Under the pieces are notes generated by a model. It saw nothing but the letters and a program-made list of their open reading frames with translations, was not told the origin of the DNA and made no database searches. DNA of 64,000 nt from assembly GCA_964007875.1 (NCBI GenBank), contig CAXGAH010000005.1:65673-129672 (forward strand), written 5' to 3'. The stretch is from UBA1275 sp002323515. GTDB lineage: Bacteria > Bacteroidota > Rhodothermia > Balneolales > Balneolaceae. Both the position numbers and the translations under genes were made by a program. Shown piece after piece: positions 54,212 to 61,495 of this stretch; position 1 is the stretch's first letter; every line of letters starts with the position of its first letter.

Positions 54212-55723
54212 TTATACCAGCTCATTTTCTTCTTTTTCAGCTCCGAAATTAACTGGAACCGGATACTTAGAGGTAAAGCAAGCGGTGCAATAATCATTAT
54301 CTGAAGGGTTGGCCTCCTTCACTGCGTTTACTAATCCATCCGGAGACAAATATCGAAGACTATCCACTCCAATCTCTTCGGCTATTTTAACAATGTCCCG
54401 ATCAAATCGATTGGCAATGAGTTCCTCAGGTGATGGAAAATCCATCCCATAATAACAAGGACTAATAATAGGTGGAGAGCTCACCAGAAAATGAATTTCT
54501 GCAGGATTACACTCTCGAATCATATTAACCAGATACTGGGAAGTAGTACCCCTAACAATACTGTCATCGACGATAATGACCGAGCGTCCTTCTATCACTC
54601 CTTTCACAGGGTTGAATTTTGTACGTACTTTTTGTTCTCGAGATTTTTGCCCTGGGGATATAAAGGTTCTGCCTACATAATGATTTCGAATAAGGCCTAT
54701 ATCATATTTACAGTCGAAGCCCATTTTTTGGTTTTCACTAGCATACCCTATAGCAGCAGTATTTGAGGAATCAGGAACAGAAATAATAACAGGTTTACTT
54801 CCAGTCTCTTTTTGGACTACTTCATGAATAGGATGTTCCTTTGCTAGGGCTTTACCTAGATTCCGACGAATCTTATCCACCATCTCACCAAAAATCATAC
54901 TGTCGGGTCGGGAAAAATATACATACTCAAAAATACACTGTGAGGTTGCAGTCCCATCTTTAGGTGAAATATGATAGGAAGTTAACTCTGAAGGACTAAG
55001 GCCTTTCTCATTTGCGTTATGAGGAATAACCAATACCTCCCCTGCCTCAACATCTCTCACATAGTCTGCTCCTATAATATCGAAAGCGCAAGTCTCAGAG
55101 GCTACACAATAGGCTCCATCTTTAACTCCTAGAGCTAGAGGCCGAAACCCATTCGGGTCTCGTACGGCAACCAAGCCCTCGTCAGTAAGTATGACCAAGC
55201 AAAAGGCTCCTTCAATCTGACCTAAAGCATCTAAGATTTGATCCATTTGCTGCTCTTTCTTGCTTTGAGCAATCAAATGCAGAATAAGCTCGGTGTCAGA
55301 AGTACTCTGAAACAACACCCCATTTTTGGTAAATGATTCTCTTATTTGCTTCGCATTCGAGAGATTTCCATTATGCCCAATGGCAATATTGCCGGATCGA
55401 TAATGTACCCTAAACGGCTGTATATTGGCCGGGTTTTTGGATGATCCCGAAGTAGAATACCGATTATGCCCAATTGCGGAGCGCCCTTTCAGAATTTTTT
55501 TAAAAATTTTGGGCTTATCAAACACACTTAAAACTAATCCAAAATCTTTGTAGGTCGGCATGACTTTTCGCCCTTTATCCTCATCAAAATATGAGGTAAC
55601 TATCCCTGCCGATTCCTGACCCCGGTGCTGCAAGGAATGCAGACCATAATAACTGAGTAAAGCTGCCTCTGGGTGATCGGCTATTCCAAAAATACCACAG
55701 TATTCACGTGGCTTATCGCTCAT
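54212..55723 (-). CDS. purF: Amidophosphoribosyltransferase
   Basis: 503 residues. MSDKPREYCGIFGIADH: an eight-residue leader before the nucleophile Cys, which is freed by cleavage in this family. The N-terminal glutaminase domain is followed by the phosphoribosyltransferase domain with VIIVDDSIVRGTTSQYLV. CTACFTSKYP near the end fits the Fe-S-containing class. First step of purine synthesis. Upstream lies a 345-base gap with the Asp-box gene divergent. Confidence 0.96.
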   Translation of the reverse strand: MSDKPREYCGIFGIADHPEAALLSYYGLHSLQHRGQESAGIVTSYFDEDKGRKVMPTYKDFGLVLSVFDKPKIFKKILKGRSAIGHNRYSTSGSSKNPANIQPFRVHYRSGNIAIGHNGNLSNAKQIRESFTKNGVLFQSTSDTELILHLIAQSKKEQQMDQILDALGQIEGAFCLVILTDEGLVAVRDPNGFRPLALGVKDGAYCVASETCAFDIIGADYVRDVEAGEVLVIPHNANEKGLSPSELTSYHISPKDGTATSQCIFEYVYFSRPDSMIFGEMVDKIRRNLGKALAKEHPIHEVVQKETGSKPVIISVPDSSNTAAIGYASENQKMGFDCKYDIGLIRNHYVGRTFISPGQKSREQKVRTKFNPVKGVIEGRSVIIVDDSIVRGTTSQYLVNMIRECNPAEIHFLVSSPPIISPCYYGMDFPSPEELIANRFDRDIVKIAEEIGVDSLRYLSPDGLVNAVKEANPSDNDYCTACFTSKYPVPVNFGAEKEENELV

Positions 55724-56068
55724 CGTTTCTCCAACTGATTTTAAGTTGCCTAAAGATAACCAAACTTATGGAGTTACTCGCATCAAATTATCCACAACAT
55801 ATCACCACTTTAACCACTATTCTTTCTGGTTGATGTATGTCATGCTAGACATTTTGAGTATTCCACGCCATATTAGATTTTTGCTAACCAATTCAACTTA
55901 GTTGAAAAATTACGTTAAGCGGACTTGCTTATTTGTGAGATTGCGATAAATTATTACGATGAACCTAAATCGGACCTGAGACTATTAAATGGTCTTCAAA
56001 ATTAGCTGTTAAGTTGCTTATTTATGCTATTATGCGTCCACTAACGTAACACTAAGACATATAATTCT
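55724..56068. other. Intergenic region between divergent purF and Asp-box genes
   Basis: 345 bases without a convincing gene or RNA. It must hold both promoters. The only structure I see is a 15-base perfect palindrome, ttcaacttagttgaa, at 55892-55906. Confidence 0.5.
55892..55906. promoter_or_regulatory. Palindrome in the purF upstream region
   Basis: TTCAACT-T-AGTTGAA, perfect arms of 7, 169 bases from purF and 163 bases from the Asp-box gene start. Possibly an operator; it is not the E. coli PurR consensus. Weak evidence. Confidence 0.25.
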
Positions 56069-59000
56069 ATGATACGACAAACATCACTGTGTATGTTGAG
56101 TTGGGTTTTACTACTCTTCCTGCTCACTCCTTCCACTTTTGCACAACAAACCCCAGAAGTCACAGAGCTCAATTACTCGGCCCTAAGCTGGAGGGGCGTA
56201 AGCACCGGTTTCGCATCGGGACGAATTTCAGACATCGCTATTCATCCTGACGACGAGAATCTATGGTACGTAGCCGTTGGCTCTGGGGGAGTTTGGAAAA
56301 CAGAAAACGCTGGTATAACCTGGATTCCCATTTTTGATCGAGAATCTTCTTATTCCATAGGGAGCGTAACCATTGACCCAAACAATCCCAACATAATTTG
56401 GGTCGGAACTGGAGAAAATGTTGGTGGCCGGCACGTTGGCTTTGGTGATGGAGTATACAAAAGTACGGACGCAGGGGCTTCTTGGACCAACATGGGTTTA
56501 AAAGTATCGGAACACATTTCAAAAGTTGTAGTTCATCCCGAGAACTCCGATGTAGTTTGGGTGGCTGCACAAGGACCTCTCTGGAACGCCGGAGGGGAAC
56601 GTGGTTTGTACAAATCGACAGATGGTGGAACGACTTGGGCCAAAGTATTAGGCGATGAAGAATGGGTCGGAGTCACTGATATAGTCATGGATCCGAGAGA
56701 CCCTGATGTGCTTTATGCTGCAACATGGCAACGTCATAGAACAGTAGCAGCCTACATGGGTGGTGGGCCAGGAACTGGTATTCACAAATCTACCGATGGA
56801 GGCGAAACTTGGTTGGAACTAAAAAAAGGTATTCCTGGATCCAATAAAGGTAAAATTGGTCTGGCCATCTCTCCTCAACAACCCGACATAGTCTACGCTG
56901 CTATAGAATTGGACCGAACCAAAGGTGGACTCTATATGTCTGAAAATAGAGGGGCAAGTTGGAAAAAAATGTCGGATATGGTCTCCGGTGGGACAGGACC
57001 TCATTATTATCAGGAGCTATATGCTTCACCCCACCACTTTGGGCGTATTTATCTTATGAATGTTCGCACCATTGTATCTAATGATCACGGTCGTACCTAT
57101 AGCAACTTACCCGAGCAAAATAAGCATTCAGATAACCATGCACTGGCATTCCGCGCCGACGATCCTGACTATCTTCTGATGGGTAGCGATGGCGGTGTAT
57201 ATGAAAGTTATGATCATGCCATTAATTGGAGATATATAGGGAATCTGCCGTTAACACAGTATTACAAAGTAGCTGTAGATGATGAACTCCCCTTCTACAA
57301 CCTTTATGGTGGAACACAGGATAATGGAACTCATGAAGGCCCATCAGCTACAGATTTAGTTGAGGGTATTCGAAATACAGATTGGAAACATATTTTATTT
57401 GCAGATGGACATGATACTGCAACCGAACCTGGTAATCCCAATATTGTCTATGGTGAAACACAAAGAGGTGGTCTACATCGTATCGATCGTGCAACCGGAA
57501 CCGTTACCTTTATCCAGCCACAACCACTAGAAGGGGAAGATTATGAACGATACAATTGGGATGCTCCTATCTTAGTTAGTCCACACAGTCCAACTAGACT
57601 CTATTTTGCTTCTCACAGAGTGTGGCGATCTGATGACAGAGGTGATTCTTGGACTCCGATATCTGGAGATTTATCTCGTAATCAAGAACGAATGAATCTT
57701 CCTATTATGGGACGCATACAAAGTTGGGATAATGCATGGGACATGAATGCTATGTCTGACTATAACACCATCACCTCATTGGGAGAATCGCCCTTACAAG
57801 AAGGACTACTTTACGTGGGTACCGATGATGGAATTATTCAAGTAAGTGAAAATGGTGGAGCGAGCTGGAGTAAAATTGAAGTCGGTAGCATAAAAGGTAT
57901 TCCAGCAACCGCTTTTATAAATGACATTCGGGCCGATTTACATGATGTCAATACAGTATATGCCGCCCTGGATAATCATAAGTATGGAGATTTTAATCCT
58001 TATATAATCAAAAGTACCAATCGTGGAAAATCTTGGTCCTTAATCTCAAGTGATTTACCACTGCGGCATTTAGTCTGGAGAGTCGTTCAAGATCATGTGG
58101 CCCCTAATCTTATATTTGCAGCCACGGAATTCGGTGTATATTTCACTGTAGATGGCGGGAATGAGTGGATAGAGTTTAATGCTGGTCTGCCAACTATATC
58201 AGTACGCGATATTACCATCCAGCGCCGAGAAAATGACTTGGTTGCTGCAACTTTTGGCCGGGGATACTACATAGTAGATGATATTAGTCCACTCCGAGAA
58301 ATATCGAAAGAGACTTTGGCAAAAGAGGCCGATTTATTCCCAACACGTCCGGCTAAATGGTTCATGCCACGTGCAGTAGAAATTGATCCTGGAGCCTCTT
58401 TTTTCACGGCTAAAAATCCAGAATTTGGAGCTACCTTTACTTACTATTTAAAAGATGGTTTAACTACCAAAAAAGCAGAACGTTTGAAATCTGAGCGAGC
58501 CATAACGGTCGATCAAGATATTCCATTTCCAGGCTGGGATGCACTGGAAGAAGAAATGCGAGAGACAGCTCCATACATTCGTATTAGCATATCCGATGCG
58601 AATGGAAATGTGATTCAAACTCTAAAAGGTTCTGCCCGAAAAGGACTTAATAGAGCCACATGGGATCTTCGTCTAGCTTCTCAAAATGTGGTTTCCCTTG
58701 CTCGTCGCGGTGGTGGAGGTGGATGGTTTGGTGGCGGTTTCATGGCTGTACCAGGCACCTATACCGCACATTTAGCCAAAGTTGAAGCTGGCCTAGTAAC
58801 CACTCTAGATGATCCTATTGAATTCGAAGTAGTTCCTCTACGTGAAGCTAGCATTCCTGGCCCAAGCTTCGATGAAATGCTTGCTTTCCAAAATGAACTT
58901 ACCTCGTTTCAGCGAGAATTAACTAAATTTGGCCAAATGCTTCAAAAGCACATGTCTCACCTTCAGGCAATGCAAACGGCACATGGTCTAGCCCTTAGTC

Positions 59001-59317
59001 CATCTACTGAGTTAGAAAAAGAATTACATGAGGCACACATGCAAATGCTTGAACTACAAGAACTCGTAGAGGGAAGTGAAGCTAAGGACGAGATTGGTGA
59101 AATAAATGCTCCTACTCCAAATGACCGTATGTTTATTGGAATGAGGGGACTTTTCACTTCAACACATGCCCCTACTCAGATGCATAAAGACATGCTCGAA
59201 ATTGGTAAAAAAGAATTTGTGCCAATTGAGGCTGAACTTGAACGATTTGCTGCTGAAGTAATGCCAAGCTTAGAAGTTGCACTATCACAAACTAACGCTC
59301 CACCAATAGAAGAGTAA
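56069..59317 (+). CDS. Secreted Asp-box/sortilin-like repeat protein
   Basis: 1082 residues. Signal peptide at 1-25 (cleavage near TFAQQ). About residues 40-730 hold many Asp-box repeats (S-x-D-x-G-x-x-W, for example STDGGTTW, STDAGASW, STDGGETW and SDDRGDSW) on bladed beta-propellers, as in VPS10/sortilin and BNR-sialidase-like proteins. A beta-sandwich part and a glycine-rich RRGGGGGWFGGGF loop follow, then a helical C-terminal region (about 930-1020). Similar proteins are common in Bacteroidota and often called glycosyl hydrolases without proof. Function unknown; exported. Confidence 0.85.
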   Translation: MIRQTSLCMLSWVLLLFLLTPSTFAQQTPEVTELNYSALSWRGVSTGFASGRISDIAIHPDDENLWYVAVGSGGVWKTENAGITWIPIFDRESSYSIGSVTIDPNNPNIIWVGTGENVGGRHVGFGDGVYKSTDAGASWTNMGLKVSEHISKVVVHPENSDVVWVAAQGPLWNAGGERGLYKSTDGGTTWAKVLGDEEWVGVTDIVMDPRDPDVLYAATWQRHRTVAAYMGGGPGTGIHKSTDGGETWLELKKGIPGSNKGKIGLAISPQQPDIVYAAIELDRTKGGLYMSENRGASWKKMSDMVSGGTGPHYYQELYASPHHFGRIYLMNVRTIVSNDHGRTYSNLPEQNKHSDNHALAFRADDPDYLLMGSDGGVYESYDHAINWRYIGNLPLTQYYKVAVDDELPFYNLYGGTQDNGTHEGPSATDLVEGIRNTDWKHILFADGHDTATEPGNPNIVYGETQRGGLHRIDRATGTVTFIQPQPLEGEDYERYNWDAPILVSPHSPTRLYFASHRVWRSDDRGDSWTPISGDLSRNQERMNLPIMGRIQSWDNAWDMNAMSDYNTITSLGESPLQEGLLYVGTDDGIIQVSENGGASWSKIEVGSIKGIPATAFINDIRADLHDVNTVYAALDNHKYGDFNPYIIKSTNRGKSWSLISSDLPLRHLVWRVVQDHVAPNLIFAATEFGVYFTVDGGNEWIEFNAGLPTISVRDITIQRRENDLVAATFGRGYYIVDDISPLREISKETLAKEADLFPTRPAKWFMPRAVEIDPGASFFTAKNPEFGATFTYYLKDGLTTKKAERLKSERAITVDQDIPFPGWDALEEEMRETAPYIRISISDANGNVIQTLKGSARKGLNRATWDLRLASQNVVSLARRGGGGGWFGGGFMAVPGTYTAHLAKVEAGLVTTLDDPIEFEVVPLREASIPGPSFDEMLAFQNELTSFQRELTKFGQMLQKHMSHLQAMQTAHGLALSPSTELEKELHEAHMQMLELQELVEGSEAKDEIGEINAPTPNDRMFIGMRGLFTSTHAPTQMHKDMLEIGKKEFVPIEAELERFAAEVMPSLEVALSQTNAPPIEE

Positions 59318-59346
59318 ATCGGCAGATTTCAAATAATTTTAAACAC

Positions 59347-59380
59347 AAAGCCCCAAGTCATTTATCACTTGGGGCTTTTT
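59347..59380 (+). terminator. Rho-independent terminator after the Asp-box gene
   Basis: AAAGCCCCAAGT pairs with ACTTGGGGCTTT around an 8-base loop and runs into TTTTTT, 29 bases after the stop codon. A strong terminator. Confidence 0.9.
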
Positions 59381-59438
59381 TATTGGTATAAAATTCGAGT
59401 ACATTTAGTGCACATTAACCCGATAAAATACCTCATAT

Positions 59439-61232
59439 ATGAATGAAACGACCAGAAATACGGCATTTTGGTTCATTACCTTATCCATTCCATTTCTACT
59501 TTTTCTAGGTGTAGAAATAGCCCTTAGAATTGGTGGATACGAACAAGAAAAACAGGAACTTTTCATAGAGGCCCCCAATACACCGAACTATCTGATTGCA
59601 AATTCAAAATTTATTGAACGATACTTTCCTTCGTTTGTTCCTGAAATTGCCCCAAATGCGTTTCGAAAAGAGAAGCTTCAAAATACCTTTCGGATATTTG
59701 TCTTTGGTGGTTCGAGTGCCGAAGGATTTCCGTATAATTTTTATACTGGCTTCGCAGACCAGTTAAAACAAAAACTTTTACTGAACACGCAAGGTTTGCC
59801 GGTAGAGGTAATTAATTTGGGCATGACTGCGGTCAACTCATATGTAATTCATGATTTGGCTAAACGAGTCCTCTCTTATGAGCCAGATGGAGTTATTATC
59901 TATGCCGGACATAATGAATATTATGGGTCTTTTGGGGCAGCCACAACACAGTTTGGTTTTACCAATTCGATCGGACTAAAGCGATTGATTTTATGGCTTA
60001 AGGATTGGCGTGTATATCAATTCCTTGAGAACACACTACAACTAGGTGGCGCAAATCAGGATACTGGCGAACGTCGTACTATGATGGCAAAGGTGATAAG
60101 TGAATCAGATATCCCGGTAGACTCTGACATTTATCGTCATGGAATCGAGCAGTATCGTTCGAATATAAGCGATATTGTTAAACGCTTTGATAAATATGGG
60201 GTACCTATTTTTTTGGGTACAATAGCATCCAATCTTAAGGATCAAGCTCCTTTGAGTGATAATCCAGACGTTTTGGCTTTGTATGAGCAAGCTCAAGCTA
60301 CCTATAAAGAAGGACTTTTTGATGAAGCTTCTACCTTATTTTTGCAAGTCAAAGAGCTTGATGGCACCCGTTTTCGTGCACCTGAAGAAATGAACCGTAT
60401 TCTTACAACTATTACCCAAGAAACTTCGGCCGAGTTGGTACCTATTCAAGCTGTGCTACGAAACGCATCAACCAGAAAAATAGAAGATGCGAGCTTATTT
60501 ATAGATCATTTGCATCCAAACGATCGAGGCCATAAAATTATGGCGAACACTTTTTTTGAGGCTATATCATACCTCCCTAAGCTACAAAGCTACCTTAAAC
60601 CGAATCCAATTGACCCACCTTCAGAGATTAGCACCTTTGAAAAAGCATATGCAGAAATTAGTGTTGCCCGACTTTTAGTAGGTTACCCTTTTGTAAAGAA
60701 TGTTACTATCGATAATGAACTGCAGGCCTTTGAGCGTATCTATCGGTCTTATTTGAACACCAGCTATATTGACTCAATAGCAGCTGTCGCCTCTAAACAG
60801 CAAGTATTTGTCCCTTTAGCACTGACTGAAGTAATAGCTAAAGCCTATTTAAAAGCTGATACCTTAGCTATTGTTCAACATTCCTACGATTTACTTAAAT
60901 GGCAACTTCGACATCAAAATTTAATTGAAAGTAGCATCGAATTTACACTTAACAGTGGAAAGAATAAGGCTTATATAATTAATATATTACATCAAGTTAT
61001 CAATGATGGAAATCTGGATCCCCGATATTATGACTTACTTTCATCTTTATATTTATTAGAAGAGAACACCCAACAAGCAAAATATTGGCTCAATCAATCA
61101 GAGCTACGTACACCTAGTTCACCCCGATTATTATATAATTTCTCTCGATATCATATATTGAATGGTGATACACTAAAAGCTCAAGAATATTTCCAAAAAT
61201 TTTTAGCTACACAACAGAAAAATCAAAACTAG
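59439..61232 (+). CDS. Membrane-anchored SGNH hydrolase with helical repeat tail
   Basis: 597 residues. N-terminal membrane anchor (about 9-29). The SGNH block I is FVFGGSSAEG (near residue 90), block III is YAGHNEYYG and block V is IDHLHPNDRGHK, so the Ser, Asn and Asp-His set is present. Family members are esterases or polysaccharide O-acetyl hydrolases or transferases. The C-terminal 200 residues are helix pairs like TPR (LSSLYLLEENTQQAKYWLNQ). Substrate unknown; the catalytic part probably faces the periplasm. Confidence 0.82.
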   Translation: MNETTRNTAFWFITLSIPFLLFLGVEIALRIGGYEQEKQELFIEAPNTPNYLIANSKFIERYFPSFVPEIAPNAFRKEKLQNTFRIFVFGGSSAEGFPYNFYTGFADQLKQKLLLNTQGLPVEVINLGMTAVNSYVIHDLAKRVLSYEPDGVIIYAGHNEYYGSFGAATTQFGFTNSIGLKRLILWLKDWRVYQFLENTLQLGGANQDTGERRTMMAKVISESDIPVDSDIYRHGIEQYRSNISDIVKRFDKYGVPIFLGTIASNLKDQAPLSDNPDVLALYEQAQATYKEGLFDEASTLFLQVKELDGTRFRAPEEMNRILTTITQETSAELVPIQAVLRNASTRKIEDASLFIDHLHPNDRGHKIMANTFFEAISYLPKLQSYLKPNPIDPPSEISTFEKAYAEISVARLLVGYPFVKNVTIDNELQAFERIYRSYLNTSYIDSIAAVASKQQVFVPLALTEVIAKAYLKADTLAIVQHSYDLLKWQLRHQNLIESSIEFTLNSGKNKAYIINILHQVINDGNLDPRYYDLLSSLYLLEENTQQAKYWLNQSELRTPSSPRLLYNFSRYHILNGDTLKAQEYFQKFLATQQKNQN

Positions 61233-61475
61233 CTAAGTGCCCATATTTTTGAGATTTCTTCGAATAAATTTCTATCAACCTCGATATTGGCTTCGCTCCT
61301 CAAATAATCAAGTTCTTTTCTAATTGAATCAAATACTTTAAAAAATTTCTGTAGGTCGTTATAGTTTGTTTGAGATGATATTTCGATAGTTTCTCGTTCA
61401 TTAACTTGTAATAAAATCCAGCCTTGTTCATCAGAGTAAGCTATAATTGGAATTTTGGATAATTTTCTTAATCAT
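61229..61475 (-). pseudogene. Small gene interrupted by one frameshift
   Basis: The minus strand has ATG at 61473-61475 followed by four codons ending in an A-run (61463-61466). In that frame a TGA comes after 14 codons. Shifting by one base at the A-run opens about 76 more codons to the TAG at 61229-61231: SDEQGWILLQVNERE, then KVFDSIRKELDYLRSEANIE, protein-like and helical. The joined product would be 81 residues. Either a sequencing error in a homopolymer, a real mutation or a programmed shift. Its stop overlaps the end of the SGNH gene. No family recognised. Confidence 0.6.
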
Positions 61476-61495
61476 AATTCTAATTATTGTCTGTT

